A DNA stretch of 64,000 nucleotides, taken from contig NZ_ARQK01000061.1 in NCBI RefSeq assembly GCF_000385215.1, forward strand, positions 116,652-180,651, read 5' to 3'. The translations under genes were made by a program, and so were the position numbers. Under the pieces are notes generated by a model that had not been told where the DNA came from, ran no database searches, and saw only the letters and a list, made by a program, of their open reading frames with translations. The stretch's first letter is position 1, and every line of letters begins with the position of its first letter. Positions 8,965 through 19,237 of the stretch are shown one piece after another. This DNA is from Thioalkalivibrio thiocyanoxidans ARh2 (GTDB lineage Bacteria; Pseudomonadota; Gammaproteobacteria; Ectothiorhodospirales; Ectothiorhodospiraceae).

Positions 8965-9384
8965 GTGAGTGATCTGTTCAAGCTGTTCAACACCTCGGCC
9001 TCGGCGCTGAGCGCGCAGTCGGTGCGACTGAACACCGTCGCGTCGAATCTCGCCAATGCCAATACCGTGGCGAGCAGCCCCGACGAGGCCTACCGGTCGA
9101 AGCAGGTGCTGTTCCAGACGGTGATGAATCAGGCCGACCCGAATGGTGCCTCCAACGGCGTGCGGGTGGCGGGCATTGACGAATCGCAGGCGCCGCCGCA
9201 GCCGCACTACGAACCGAACCACCCGCAGGCCAACGAAGACGGCTACATCTTCCGGCCCGCGATCAGCGTGGTCGAGGAGATGGCCAACATGATGTCGGCC
9301 TCGCGCAACTATGAAGCGAACGTCGAGGTAATGGAGACCTCGCGCCAGCTGCTGCAGCGCACGCTGCAGATCGGCCAGGGCTAA
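8965..9384 (+). CDS. flgC: Flagellar proximal rod protein FlgC
   Basis: A 139-residue rod protein with the FlgC N-terminus (LFKLFNTSASALSAQSVRL, then VASNLANANTVAS) and C-terminus (VVEEMANMMSASRNYEANVEV). The start is a GTG at 8965, supported by GGGAGAG (8951-8957). It sits between flgB and flgD in the canonical order. Residues about 45-95 (YRSKQVLFQTV) are also family-typical. Confidence 0.97.
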   Translation: MSDLFKLFNTSASALSAQSVRLNTVASNLANANTVASSPDEAYRSKQVLFQTVMNQADPNGASNGVRVAGIDESQAPPQPHYEPNHPQANEDGYIFRPAISVVEEMANMMSASRNYEANVEVMETSRQLLQRTLQIGQG

Positions 9385-9398
9385 AGCGGAGTTCGTAC

Positions 9399-10070
9399 AT
9401 GACACAGATCTCACCCGACATGCTGGATCGCCTGGGCCTGTCTCGTCCTCAGAAGGACGAAGGTCCCGCGGATCGCCTGGGGCAGTCCGACTTCCTCAAG
9501 CTGATGACGACCCAGCTGCAGAACCAGGATCCGTTCGAACCGATGGAGAACGGCGAATTCATCGGCCAGATGGCGCAGTTCTCGACGGTGACCGGGATCG
9601 AGGAGCTGTCCAAGTCGTTCGAGCAACTGGCGCAGTCCATGGGGCAGAGCCAGACCCTGCAGGCGGCCTCCCTGGTCGGGAAGGACGTACTGGTGCCGAC
9701 GGACTTCAGTGAACTTGGAGCGGATGGAGCGGTGCGCGGTGCGGTGGATCTGGAGCAGTCGACCGGGCAGTTGCAGGTCGAGGTGTACAGCCCGACGGGT
9801 GAGCGCATCCGCAGCATGAACCTGGGTTCGGCCAGCGAGGGGCTGCAGGAATTCACCTGGGACGGACTGCGCGACGACGGCACGCCCGCGGCCCCGGGTG
9901 TGTATGAATTTCGGGCGTCGGCCCAGAGCGGTTCCGGCAATGAAGCAGTGGATGTGTTCCTCGACGCCCGCGTCGAGAGCGTTTCGGTAGGTGACGATTC
10001 CAGCCTGGGTCTGATGGTCCGTGGCCTGGGCGAGATCAATTTCTCGGATGTCCGGCGCATCAGCAGCTGA
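9399..10070 (+). CDS. flgD: Hook capping / scaffolding protein FlgD
   Basis: A 223-residue protein that caps the growing hook and guides FlgE assembly, then leaves. The N-terminal conserved segment is clear (LGQSDFLKLMTTQLQNQDPF, then NGEFIGQMAQFSTV), followed by a FlgD Ig-like/Tudor region with FTWDGLRDDGTPAAPG. It starts 14 bases after flgC and is followed by flgE. Confidence 0.96.
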   Translation: MTQISPDMLDRLGLSRPQKDEGPADRLGQSDFLKLMTTQLQNQDPFEPMENGEFIGQMAQFSTVTGIEELSKSFEQLAQSMGQSQTLQAASLVGKDVLVPTDFSELGADGAVRGAVDLEQSTGQLQVEVYSPTGERIRSMNLGSASEGLQEFTWDGLRDDGTPAAPGVYEFRASAQSGSGNEAVDVFLDARVESVSVGDDSSLGLMVRGLGEINFSDVRRISS

Positions 10071-10095
10071 CGGACTCTAACGGAGGTAGAGCAAT

Positions 10096-11343
10096 ATGCC
10101 CTTCAATATCGGATTGAGCGGACTGAACTCGGCACAGGCCGACCTGCAGACCACCGGCAACAACGTCTCGAATGCCGGCACCACGGGCTTCAAGCGCTCG
10201 CGCGCGGAGTTTGGTGACGTCTTTGCACAGAGCTTTGGTGGCGTCAGTCAGACCGCGACCGGTGGCGGCTCGCGGCTGCTGGATGTATCCCAGCAGTTCT
10301 CGCAGGGGCGCATGGAGTTCACCGAGAACGGCCTGGATCTCGCGATTGATGGCGAGGGGTTCTTCATGGTCAGCGACGAGGGCGGCAATTACTACACCCG
10401 TGCTGGTGAGTTCCAGGTCGACCGTGATGGCTATCTGGTGAACAACCAGGGACAGAGGCTGCAAGGGTTTGAGCCTGACGATCCGGGGAGTACCGATACC
10501 GGATTCAATACGGGCGCATCGGATGACTTGCGGCTGCAAACAGGAGCCTCTACGCCCCAGGCCACCAGTGAAATCGAGGCCTTGGTCAACCTGCAGTCCG
10601 ACGCACCTGTTCTCGATCCGGATGATTTCGATTTCGAGGAGCCGGAATCCTACAACTTCTCCACCTCGTTGACGGTATACGACTCGCTTGGTACGGCCCG
10701 AGATGCGCAGATTTATTTTCAGAAAACGGGGTCCCAAGAGTGGAATGCACACGCCCGTATTTCGAATGGGACTGACGATGACGGAAACCCCCAGTTTCTC
10801 GATAGTGACCCGATACCGCTTGAGTTTAATGGTAGCGGGCAGTTGACGAGTGATCCGGAAGAACCTTTCACATTCACCGGTTTGTTCAATGATGCAGATC
10901 CGTTGGAAATCAACTTTGATTTTGCCGGCACGACGCAGTACGGCGGTGATTTTGCCGTTAATGATCTGGGTCAGAATGGCTTTGCCTCCGGCCGCCTGAC
11001 GGGTGTGGATATCGACTCCAGTGGGGTGGTGTTCGCGCGTTTCACCAACGGCCAGTCCTCTGTGCTGGGGCAGGTCGCGATGGCCAATTTCCGCAATCCC
11101 CAGGGGCTCGAGCAGCTGGGCAACAACCTCTGGGCGGAGACGTTTGCTGCCGGTGATCGGACGTTGGATGCGCCCGGCAGCGGCAACCTGGGCGAGATCC
11201 AGGCCGGTGCCCTGGAGGCCTCGAACGTCGATATCGCCCAGGAGCTGGTGAACCTGATCACCGCTCAGCGCAACTTCCAGGCGAACGCGCAGACGATCTC
11301 CACGGCCGATCAGGTCACCCAGACCATCATCAACATCCGTTAG
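10096..11343 (+). CDS. flgE: Flagellar hook protein FlgE
   Basis: A 415-residue hook subunit. The conserved ends match the family: N-terminal GLSGLNSAQADLQTTGNNVS and C-terminal EASNVDIAQELVNLITAQRN. A strong AGGAGG-like site (GGAGG, about 10082) precedes the ATG. The middle (about residues 120-290, positions 10455-10960) forms the surface-exposed hook domains. Its base composition is visibly more AT-rich and its codon choice differs from the flanks, for example runs such as TTTGATGATTTC-type codons, which suggests diversification or exchange of this domain. Confidence 0.97.
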   Translation: MPFNIGLSGLNSAQADLQTTGNNVSNAGTTGFKRSRAEFGDVFAQSFGGVSQTATGGGSRLLDVSQQFSQGRMEFTENGLDLAIDGEGFFMVSDEGGNYYTRAGEFQVDRDGYLVNNQGQRLQGFEPDDPGSTDTGFNTGASDDLRLQTGASTPQATSEIEALVNLQSDAPVLDPDDFDFEEPESYNFSTSLTVYDSLGTARDAQIYFQKTGSQEWNAHARISNGTDDDGNPQFLDSDPIPLEFNGSGQLTSDPEEPFTFTGLFNDADPLEINFDFAGTTQYGGDFAVNDLGQNGFASGRLTGVDIDSSGVVFARFTNGQSSVLGQVAMANFRNPQGLEQLGNNLWAETFAAGDRTLDAPGSGNLGEIQAGALEASNVDIAQELVNLITAQRNFQANAQTISTADQVTQTIINIR

Positions 11344-11372
11344 GTCAGGGACAGGGACACGAGGGCACAGGC

Positions 11373-12113
11373 ATGGATCGATTCCTCTACATCGCGATGT
11401 CCGGCGCCAAGGAGACCATGCACGCGCAGGCGGTCAACAACCATAACCTGGCGAATGCCAATACCGACGGCTTTCGCCAGGCGCTGGCCAACGCGAACAC
11501 CGTCCCCGTGCGGGGTCCGGTATTCGACTCGCGCGACTATGCACAGCTCGGCACCGACGGCACGGACTTCTCCAAGGGACAGATGCAGAGCACCGGGCGC
11601 GAACTGGATATCGCGATCGAGGACGAGGGCTTCATCGCCGTGCAGGGACCGGACGGCGAGGAAGGTTACACCCGCGCGGGCTCCCTGCATGTGGATGCCT
11701 TTGGCCTGTTGCGCACGGCGCAGGGGCATCAGGTCTTGGGCGATGGCGGCCCGATCGCGATCCCGCCGGCGGAGAAGATCGAGATCGGCACGGACGGCAC
11801 GATCAGCGTGCGTCCGCAGGGCGTGGGTCCGGAGGCCCTGGCCGCGATCGAACGCATCCGCCTGGTGAATCCGGACGTGAACGAGCTGGAGCGCGGCGAT
11901 GACGGCCTGTTCCGCATGGCCGATGGCGGCGAGGCGCCAGTGGATGCCGAGGTACGGGTGGTCTCGGGCATGCTCGAAGGCAGCAACGTGAACACGGTCG
12001 AGGCGCTGACGCGGATGATCGAGCTGTCCCGCCACTTCGAGATGCAGGTAAAGATGATGGACAGCGCCAACACGCTGGAACAAAGCAGCAACCGGCTGCT
12101 GGGCCTCGGCTGA
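11373..12113 (+). CDS. flgF: Flagellar proximal rod protein FlgF
   Basis: A 246-residue rod subunit of the FlgF/FlgG/FlgE family. It begins MDRFLYIAMSGAKETMHAQ, has AVNNHNLANANTDGF, and ends with the family C-terminal helix (GSNVNTVEALTRMIELSRHF). MDRFLYIAMSGA identifies FlgF rather than FlgG. Located between flgE and flgG in the usual order. Confidence 0.96.
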   Translation: MDRFLYIAMSGAKETMHAQAVNNHNLANANTDGFRQALANANTVPVRGPVFDSRDYAQLGTDGTDFSKGQMQSTGRELDIAIEDEGFIAVQGPDGEEGYTRAGSLHVDAFGLLRTAQGHQVLGDGGPIAIPPAEKIEIGTDGTISVRPQGVGPEALAAIERIRLVNPDVNELERGDDGLFRMADGGEAPVDAEVRVVSGMLEGSNVNTVEALTRMIELSRHFEMQVKMMDSANTLEQSSNRLLGLG

Positions 12114-12148
12114 CGCGGCCCCCATTGCAGGACTGACAGGAGAACACC

Positions 12149-12937
12149 ATGAACCAGGCACTGTGGATTGCCAAGACCGGCCTCGACGCGCAGCACACGC
12201 GCATGTCGACGGTCTCGAACAACCTGGCCAACGTGAACACCACCGGCTTCAAGAAGGACCGCGCGGTGTTCGAGGACCTGATCTACCAGACCGTGCGCCA
12301 GCCGGGCGCGCAGGCCACCCAGGATCAGCAACTGCCTTCGGGTCTGCAGGTCGGTACCGGCGTGCGCGCCGTGTCCACCGAGAAGATGTTCACCCAGGGC
12401 AACCTGCAGCAGACCGACAACTCGCTGGATGTCGCGATCGAGGGACGGGGCTTCTTCCAGGTCATGATGCCCAACGGCGATATCGGCTACACGCGTGACG
12501 GGAGCTTCCAGTTGAATGCCGATGGCGAGGTGGTGATGTCCAACGGCTATCCGCTGCAGCCCGGCCTGTTCGTGCCGGAAGATACCCAGTCGCTGGCGAT
12601 CGGCAAGGACGGGACCGTGACCGCGCAGATCCCGGGGCAGGCCGAACCGGTGGAGCTGGGGAACATCCAGCTGGCGGACTTTGTGAACCCGGCGGGACTG
12701 CAGGCGATCGGAGAGAACCTGTTCCAGGAGACCGCGGCCTCCGGTGTCGCCCAGCAGGCCCAGCCCGGTCTGAACGGCACCGGCACCCTGGTGCAAGGCT
12801 CGCTGGAGACCTCGAACGTGAATATCGCCGAGGAGCTGGTGAACATGATCGAGACCCAGCGCGCCTACGAGGTCAACTCCAAGGCGATCTCCGCGGCCGA
12901 CCAGTCGCTGCAGTTCATCAACCAGACGATCGGGTAG
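12149..12937 (+). CDS. flgG: Flagellar distal rod protein FlgG
   Basis: A 262-residue distal rod protein, the standard FlgG length. It has the N-terminal MNQALWIAKTGLDAQ and VSNNLANVNTTGFKKDR, the typical LQVGTGVRAVSTEKMFTQG segment, and C-terminal ETSNVNIAEELVNMIETQRA. A clear AGGAG site precedes the ATG. FlgG spans the P and L rings encoded next by flgI and flgH. Confidence 0.98.
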   Translation: MNQALWIAKTGLDAQHTRMSTVSNNLANVNTTGFKKDRAVFEDLIYQTVRQPGAQATQDQQLPSGLQVGTGVRAVSTEKMFTQGNLQQTDNSLDVAIEGRGFFQVMMPNGDIGYTRDGSFQLNADGEVVMSNGYPLQPGLFVPEDTQSLAIGKDGTVTAQIPGQAEPVELGNIQLADFVNPAGLQAIGENLFQETAASGVAQQAQPGLNGTGTLVQGSLETSNVNIAEELVNMIETQRAYEVNSKAISAADQSLQFINQTIG

Positions 12938-12941
12938 CGCG

Positions 12942-13640
12942 ATGAACCGCCTTGAGACCCTGATGCGACCGATCCTGGGCCTGGCGGCCGTGGCGGTGCT
13001 GTCCGCCTGCGCCGCCACCCAGCCGACCATGCCCGGCGACAACCCGGACTACAACCCCGTGATGCCCCCGCAGCCGGTGCCGCAGGCCCAGAACAATGGC
13101 GGCATCTACCAGGTCGCGCATCAGCAGGGCCTGTTCGAGGACTACAAGGCACGTCAGGTGGGCGACATCCTGACCGTGATCCTGGCCGAGAGCACCCAGG
13201 CCCAGAAATCCGCCTCCACCTCCACGCAGAAGGACTCCAACCTGGACCTCGGCAACCTGCAGGCCTTTGGTGGCGAGGCGACCCACCGAGGCCGCCCGCT
13301 GTTCGGGGCCAGCAATACCAGCACCCGTGACTTTGACGGCTCCGGCGATTCCTCGCAGAGCAATCAGCTCGATGGCGAGATCACCGTGACCGTGGCCGAG
13401 GTGCTGCCGAACGGCAATCTCGTGGTACAGGGCGAGAAGTGGCTGGGCATCAACCAGGGCGAGGAGTACGTGCGCTTTCGCGGCATCGTGCGCCCGGTGG
13501 ACGTGACGACCAACAACACCGTCCTTTCGACGCAGGTGGCCAATGCACGGGTCTACTACGGCGGCACGGGGGTACTGGCCGACAGCAATACGCCCGGGTG
13601 GATCACCCGCTTCTTCAATAGCCCCTGGTGGCCGTTCTGA
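12942..13640 (+). CDS. flgH: Flagellar L-ring lipoprotein FlgH
   Basis: A 232-residue outer-membrane lipoprotein forming the L ring. The lipobox L-S-A-C places the lipidated cysteine at Cys23. The FlgH domain includes [41 protein letters not shown] and the ending [15 protein letters not shown]. It starts 4 bases after flgG and ends 14 bases before the chosen flgI start. Confidence 0.97.
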   Translation: MNRLETLMRPILGLAAVAVLSACAATQPTMPGDNPDYNPVMPPQPVPQAQNNGGIYQVAHQQGLFEDYKARQVGDILTVILAESTQAQKSASTSTQKDSNLDLGNLQAFGGEATHRGRPLFGASNTSTRDFDGSGDSSQSNQLDGEITVTVAEVLPNGNLVVQGEKWLGINQGEEYVRFRGIVRPVDVTTNNTVLSTQVANARVYYGGTGVLADSNTPGWITRFFNSPWWPF

Positions 13641-13654
13641 GCGGGAGAGCAGAC

Positions 13655-14860
13655 ATGCAAGGAACAGGGTACAAGTCGGACCGGCGCAGCATGCGCCGCG
13701 TCGCAGGCCGCGTGCTCCCCGGTGTGATGGCCGCCATCGGGTTGCTGCTGGGCGGGATCGCCGGGGCCCAGGCCCAGACGGCCATCCAGCAGCAAGCGGC
13801 GATGCAGGAACGCACCTACACCGAGCGGGTCAAGGACGTGGCCAGCGTGTTCGGCGTGCGCGAGAACCAGCTGGTGGGCTATGGCCTGGTCGTGGGTCTG
13901 GACGGCACGGGCGACCAGACCACGCAGACCCCGTTCACCATCCAGAGCCTGAACAACATGCTCGGCCAGCTGGGGTTGACCCCCGAGGCTGGCAACCCGC
14001 AGCTGCGCAATGTCGCGGCTGTGATGGTCACGGCCGAACTGCCCCCATTCTCCAAGCCCGGCCAGCGGATTGACGTGACCGTCTCCTCGATGGGGAATGC
14101 GACGAGCCTGAGGGGCGGGACCCTGCTGATGACGCCGCTCAAGGGCGCCGACGGGGAGACCTACAGCATCGCGCAGGGCAACCTGGTCGTGGGCGGCTTC
14201 GGTGCCGAGGGGCAGGATGGCTCGCGCATCACCGTGAACGTGCCCAGTGTCGGGCGCATCCCGAACGGCGCGACAGTCGAGCGCGAGGTGCCCACCGCGT
14301 TTGCCCAGGGCGACTACGTGACGCTCAACCTCAACCGGCCGGATTTCACCACCGCCAATCGTCTCGTGGAGACGGTTAACGATACGTTCGGCCCTGGTGT
14401 GGCGCAGGCCATGGACGGGTCTTCGGTGCGGGTGCGAGCCCCCCAGAATCCGGATCAGCGCGTGGGATTTGTCGCGGAACTGGAGAATCTGCCCATCGAG
14501 CGTGGCGCGCCCCCGGCGCGGGTCATCGTGAACTCTCGCACCGGGACCGTAGTGATCGGATCGAGTGTGCAGGTGACGCCGGCGGCCGTTTCCCATGGCA
14601 GCCTGACGGTGACCATTACCGAGTCCCCGCAGGTCGTCCAGCCACTGCCGTTCGCCGAGGGCGAAACCGCGGTGCAGCCAGAAACCGATATCGCGATCGA
14701 GCAGGAAGACAGCACCATGTTCCTGTTCGACCCCGGGACTTCGCTGGACGAGATCGTGCGCGCCGTGAACAACGTGGGCGCGGCCCCCGGCGACCTGGTC
14801 GCGATCCTCGAGGCCTTGCGCGAGGCGGGTGCCCTGCGCGCGGAGCTGGTGGTCATCTGA
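13655..14860 (+). CDS. flgI: Flagellar P-ring protein FlgI
   Basis: A 401-residue periplasmic protein forming the P ring in the peptidoglycan layer, chaperoned by FlgA. It has a signal peptide (hydrophobic [18 protein letters not shown]) and the family motifs [34 protein letters not shown] and the C-terminal [21 protein letters not shown] chose ATG 13655, which has GGGAG upstream; a GTG at 13628 and an ATG at 13691 are also in frame. The stop codon overlaps the ATG of flgJ (TGATG). Confidence 0.96.
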   Translation: MQGTGYKSDRRSMRRVAGRVLPGVMAAIGLLLGGIAGAQAQTAIQQQAAMQERTYTERVKDVASVFGVRENQLVGYGLVVGLDGTGDQTTQTPFTIQSLNNMLGQLGLTPEAGNPQLRNVAAVMVTAELPPFSKPGQRIDVTVSSMGNATSLRGGTLLMTPLKGADGETYSIAQGNLVVGGFGAEGQDGSRITVNVPSVGRIPNGATVEREVPTAFAQGDYVTLNLNRPDFTTANRLVETVNDTFGPGVAQAMDGSSVRVRAPQNPDQRVGFVAELENLPIERGAPPARVIVNSRTGTVVIGSSVQVTPAAVSHGSLTVTITESPQVVQPLPFAEGETAVQPETDIAIEQEDSTMFLFDPGTSLDEIVRAVNNVGAAPGDLVAILEALREAGALRAELVVI

Positions 14861-15915
14861 TGATTTCCTCCGGCCACGACCTCTCGATGCAGGCGCGCTC
14901 GGCCATGGCCAGCGACCCGAGCGGCCTGCGTGACCTCGGGCGCGCCGCCCAGGGGGGCGGGGACGAGGCGCTGGAGGCGGTCGCGCGTGAATTCGAGGCG
15001 ATGCTGATCGGGCAGATGCTCAAGCAGATGCGCGAGGCCTCGCTGGGTGACGGGCTGTTCGATAACGAACAAAGCAAGATGTACCTGGAGATGCAGGATC
15101 AGGAATTCGCCAAGGCAATGAGCCAGGGCGACGGGATCGGGCTGCGCGAGGCGCTGATGCAGCAGCTTTCGCAGCAGAGCCAGCCCCAGGACGGCCAGGG
15201 CCTGCGGGATCCCGAGCGCCTGGCGGCCCTGGATCTCCCGCAACGCCGCGGCGACCTGGGCTTCCAGCCGCTGTCCGACGAGCAGCGCGACCTCGAGCCG
15301 GTCGCGCCCATGCGTCCTGCAAGGGGTGATGCCGAGGCCGGACCCGGGGAATTCCGGCGGCTGGGCGGCGAGGCAAGCCCACTGGCGATCGACTGGCCGC
15401 CGCGCGATCCGTCCGAGTTTGTCGCGACACTGGAGCCCCTGGCACGCGAGGCAGCCGAGGACCTGGGCGTGGACCCCGGCATTCTGCTGGCGCAGAGTGC
15501 GCTGGAGACGGGCTGGGGGCGTCACGTCCCCTCGCGCGACAACGGCCAGCCAACCTTCAACCTGTTCGGCATCAAGGCCGACTCCCGCTGGGAGGGTGAT
15601 CAGGTGGCCGTGGGTACCCTGGAGTACCGCGACGGCGTGGCCCAGCGCGAGCAGGCTCGCTTCCGCGCGTACGCCGACCCGGCGGATTCCTTCGCCGACT
15701 ATGTCGACTTCATCCGCAACAACCCGCGCTACCACCGGGCCCTGCAGGCCGGCGACGATGTCCAGTACATCCGCGAGCTGCAGGATGCCGGCTACGCGAC
15801 CGATCCCGCCTACGCGGACAAGGTGCTGCGGGTACGTGACCAATTGTCGGGCTACGTGAATCCGGAGCCGACTCAAGCATTGGCCGAGCCGGCCGTTACC
15901 CGAAACGAGGGGTAG
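14860..15915 (+). CDS. flgJ: Rod-cap and peptidoglycan hydrolase FlgJ
   Basis: A 351-residue bifunctional protein. The N-terminal rod-capping domain (about 30-105) contains AREFEAMLIGQMLKQMREA. The C-terminal domain (about 185-335) is a glucosaminidase-type muramidase with ILLAQSALETGWGRH, which includes the predicted catalytic Glu, and YATDPAYADKVLRV. It degrades peptidoglycan locally so the rod can pass. The linker (about 110-180) is long and Gln/Arg-rich. One-base overlap with flgI. Confidence 0.96.
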   Translation: MISSGHDLSMQARSAMASDPSGLRDLGRAAQGGGDEALEAVAREFEAMLIGQMLKQMREASLGDGLFDNEQSKMYLEMQDQEFAKAMSQGDGIGLREALMQQLSQQSQPQDGQGLRDPERLAALDLPQRRGDLGFQPLSDEQRDLEPVAPMRPARGDAEAGPGEFRRLGGEASPLAIDWPPRDPSEFVATLEPLAREAAEDLGVDPGILLAQSALETGWGRHVPSRDNGQPTFNLFGIKADSRWEGDQVAVGTLEYRDGVAQREQARFRAYADPADSFADYVDFIRNNPRYHRALQAGDDVQYIRELQDAGYATDPAYADKVLRVRDQLSGYVNPEPTQALAEPAVTRNEG

Positions 15916-15971
15916 ACCATGTCGCGAACACGTAAATCCAGCTGGGCAGGCCTGACCGGGAGGGGCGGGGT

Positions 15972-17897
15972 ATGAGCGTCTCGGGTATTGGGACCTCCGC
16001 ACTGCTGGCGTTTCAGCGCGCGATCGGCACGACCAGCAACAACATCGCCAACTCCGCGACCGAGGGCTACAGCCGTCAGCGCACCGAGCTGGGCAACCTG
16101 AGCCCGCAGTTCCTGGGTGGCTCCTACCAGGGCCAGGGCGTTGGTGTGGACTCCATTCGCCGAATCTCGGACGACTTCGTCAACACCCAGTTGCGCACCA
16201 GTATCTCCGAGCAGTCCAATGCCCAGGCGAAGGCGGACCTGGCCAAGCGGATCGACAACCTGCTGGCGGACGACGCCAGTGGCCTCGCGCCGGTGCTGCA
16301 GGATTTCTTCGATGCCGCCTCCGATGTGGCCAACGACCCGACTTCCAATGCCGCGCGCACCGTATTCCTGACCGAGGCCGAATCGCTGGCGGAGCGCTTC
16401 AAGGCCATCGACGGGCGTCTGGAAGAGCAGCGCCGCATCGTGAACGGGCAGATCGAGACCGGCGTCAAGGAGATCAACCAGCTCGCCGAGTCGCTGGCCG
16501 GGCTCAACCGCGAGATCGTCGCCAAGAGCACCCAGGGCACGCCGAACGACCTGCTGGACCAGCGCGATCGCGTGCTGAACGAACTGGCGGAAAAGGTCGA
16601 CCTGACCACGGTCGAGCAGGACGACGGCGCGCTGAACGTCTTCATCGGGAATGGGCAGGCGCTGGTGCTGGGCGGGAACAGCCAGTCGCTGGTGGCCGAT
16701 TCCATCTCCGGCGACCCGGGCAGGATGGAGGTCGGGATCCAGTCCGGCAGTGGAGTAGCGAACATCACCCGTTTCCTGCAGGGCGGAGAACTCGGGGGCC
16801 TCCTGGAGATGCGCGAGTCCGTAATCGACACCGCGCAGAATTCCCTGGGCCAGATCGCCACCCAGTTGGGACAGGCCTTCAACGAGCAGAACGCCCAGGG
16901 CCTCGATCTGGACGGTCAGATCGGTGGCGACATCTTCGGGATTGGTGAACCCTCCGTGTGGGGGCGTTCCAGTAACGTCGAGAGTGGTGTCCCGGGCGTC
17001 GAGATCGGAAACGCCGACGAGCTGACCACCTCCGATTACCGCCTCCGCGTAAACGGCGAAGGCGACTTCGAACTGCTGCGGCTGCCGGGTAATCAGGTGG
17101 TGGAGATGGAAGACCTCGGCGATGGTCGCTTCCTAGCCGACGGCATGATCATCGATGTGGAAGACCTCGAGGCCAACGAAGGCGACAACTGGCTGATCCA
17201 GCCAACGCGGAATGGCGCCCGCGACCTCGAGGTCGTCCTGGATGACCCGCGCGGGATCGCCGCGGCTGCGGCAATCCATGAGGCAGTGGCCGCGGATGAC
17301 AATGAAGGCGAAGCCGTGGTCGAAGGCTTCCGGATTACCTCCGCGGATTATGACCCGGACGTTCTGAAGAACGGGGCCACTGTGACGTTTGAAGGCGGTG
17401 AATACTTCGTACGCAACAGCGATGGTGAAACGATCGGCCAGGCAGACCATGACGACGGCGAGCCAGTCACGATTCAAACAGAAGATGGCTGGTCGGTCAC
17501 CTTGAGTGGGACCCCGGAGGACGGGGACACGTTTACCGTTGAAGGGGGCCAGGATCGGCCGGGTGACAACCGCAACATGCTCGAGATGGCCGATCTGTCC
17601 GAGACACGCACGGTTCAGACGGAAGACGGCGAACGTCGTGTACCCGGCTTTGGCGATGCCTACAACAGCCTGATCGCGAACGTCGGCACGCGTACGCGAC
17701 AGGCCAATGTGGCGCTGGATTCCGCGAATGCCCAGCTGGAGCAGGCCAAGGCCCAGCGCGAGTCGGTCTCGGGCGTGAATCTGGATGAAGAGGCCGCCGA
17801 CCTGATCCGCTACCAGCAGGCCTATCAGGCCGCCGCCCAGGTGATCCAGGTCAGCAACTCGCTGTTCGACAGCCTGCTGGGCGCGTTCCGCCGTTAA
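15972..17897 (+). CDS. flgK: Hook-filament junction protein FlgK (HAP1)
   Basis: A 641-residue hook-associated protein that joins hook and filament. Conserved N-terminus (GTTSNNIANSATEGYSRQRTE, then SYQGQGVGVDSIRRI) and C-terminus (SGVNLDEEAADLIRYQQAYQ) fit the family. The central part (about 330-530) is acidic and poorly conserved, and positions 17290-17580 use codons unlike the flanks. GGGAGGGG precedes the ATG. FlgN, encoded at 4405-4890, is its expected chaperone. Confidence 0.97.
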   Translation: MSVSGIGTSALLAFQRAIGTTSNNIANSATEGYSRQRTELGNLSPQFLGGSYQGQGVGVDSIRRISDDFVNTQLRTSISEQSNAQAKADLAKRIDNLLADDASGLAPVLQDFFDAASDVANDPTSNAARTVFLTEAESLAERFKAIDGRLEEQRRIVNGQIETGVKEINQLAESLAGLNREIVAKSTQGTPNDLLDQRDRVLNELAEKVDLTTVEQDDGALNVFIGNGQALVLGGNSQSLVADSISGDPGRMEVGIQSGSGVANITRFLQGGELGGLLEMRESVIDTAQNSLGQIATQLGQAFNEQNAQGLDLDGQIGGDIFGIGEPSVWGRSSNVESGVPGVEIGNADELTTSDYRLRVNGEGDFELLRLPGNQVVEMEDLGDGRFLADGMIIDVEDLEANEGDNWLIQPTRNGARDLEVVLDDPRGIAAAAAIHEAVAADDNEGEAVVEGFRITSADYDPDVLKNGATVTFEGGEYFVRNSDGETIGQADHDDGEPVTIQTEDGWSVTLSGTPEDGDTFTVEGGQDRPGDNRNMLEMADLSETRTVQTEDGERRVPGFGDAYNSLIANVGTRTRQANVALDSANAQLEQAKAQRESVSGVNLDEEAADLIRYQQAYQAAAQVIQVSNSLFDSLLGAFRR

Positions 17898-17923
17898 ATA
17901 GCTGGAAATTCGAGGGAACCCCG

Positions 17924-19153
17924 ATGCGTATCTCCACGACCCAGATCTTCCAGAGCGGGATCAACCAGATCCAGGCGGGCCAGGGCGAACTCAACCAAAC
18001 CTCGCTGCAGCTGGGTTCGGGCAAGCGCATCCTGTCCCCTTCGGATGACCCCAGCGGCGCGACCCAGATCAACCAGTTCGAGCGCATTATCAAGGCGACC
18101 AAGCAGTTCCAGCGCAACATGGAGAACACCCAGCCGCGCATGCAGCAGCAGGAATCATTGCTGCAGCAGGGCACCGATGCCCTGCAGCGTGCGCGCGAGC
18201 TGGTGGTCACCGGCAATAACGACAGCCAGACCGAGGAGACACGCAAGTACCTGGCGGGCGAGCTGCGCCAGATCCGTGACGGGCTGTTCGAGATCGCGAA
18301 CACCCGCGACCCCAACGGCGAGTACCTGTTTGCTGGCACCAAGTCGCAGGACCAGCCGTTCCATCAGGATGCGGAGGGGGAGGTGAACTATTCCGGGGCG
18401 TCCGGCGAGGGCAGTGTGCGCGAGGTGGCGGTATCTGCCACGCGCAAGGTTCGCCTGGGCGAGGACGGGGCTCGGGTGTTCATGGAGATCCCCGAGAATG
18501 ACGGCCGTGTCGGTGCCTCGGTTGAGCAGAACAGCGGCACCATGGTGCTGGAAAAGGCTGAAGTTACCGACCGTTCGGCCTTCAACGACAATCGCGACGA
18601 CACCTTCGAGATTGTCTTTAGTGAAGATGATGGAGAGATCACCTACACCATCCGGGATGGCCAAGGTGACGTGTTCGCGGGCTTGGAAGATCAGCCGTAT
18701 GTCCCCGGTGCCGCGATCGAATTCGCCGGACGTACCGTGGTGATCTCCGGTACCCCCGCCGAGGGTGACACGATCGAATCCCGACCCGCGGAAAACGTGA
18801 ACGTCTTCGAAAGCCTGGATCGCATCATCAATGCGCTGGAAAACAGTGGAGGCGGTTCCACGGCGCGTGCGGACCTGGCATCGGCTACCAACACCGCCCT
18901 GGCGGACCTGGACGCAGCGCTTGGCAACTTTAGTGATATCCGCGCCGAGTTGGGTGGGCGGCTGAAGACCTTCGATCAGCAAAAAGACCTGAACGAGGAT
19001 CGCCTGCTGGATCTGGAAAGCGCGGTGTCGCAGATCCGTGATCTCGACTATGCCGAGGCGATCAGCCGCTTCAACCAGCAGCAGGTGGCGCTGCAGGCGG
19101 CCCAGCAGACCTATACGCAGGTCAATCGCCTCTCGCTGTTCGACTTCATCTAG
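17924..19153 (+). CDS. flgL: Hook-filament junction protein FlgL (HAP3)
   Basis: A 409-residue hook-associated protein of the flagellin superfamily. N-terminal MRISTTQIFQSGINQIQ, LGSGKRILSPSDDPSGATQI and the ATKQFQRNMENTQ helix are conserved, as is the C-terminal AEAISRFNQQQVALQAAQQT with the final SLFDFI. The middle (about 190-290, positions 18500-18800) is variable and more AT-rich. It follows flgK after 26 bases and is the last flagellar gene of this run; flagellin genes must lie elsewhere. Confidence 0.97.
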   Translation: MRISTTQIFQSGINQIQAGQGELNQTSLQLGSGKRILSPSDDPSGATQINQFERIIKATKQFQRNMENTQPRMQQQESLLQQGTDALQRARELVVTGNNDSQTEETRKYLAGELRQIRDGLFEIANTRDPNGEYLFAGTKSQDQPFHQDAEGEVNYSGASGEGSVREVAVSATRKVRLGEDGARVFMEIPENDGRVGASVEQNSGTMVLEKAEVTDRSAFNDNRDDTFEIVFSEDDGEITYTIRDGQGDVFAGLEDQPYVPGAAIEFAGRTVVISGTPAEGDTIESRPAENVNVFESLDRIINALENSGGGSTARADLASATNTALADLDAALGNFSDIRAELGGRLKTFDQQKDLNEDRLLDLESAVSQIRDLDYAEAISRFNQQQVALQAAQQTYTQVNRLSLFDFI

Positions 19154-19237
19154 CGAGCGCGGCTGCGCACGGGCGTGGGCGTCTGTGCGACCATATGGCG
19201 ATCCCCATGATGCGTCCGCCAAGGACGGGACCCAGCA

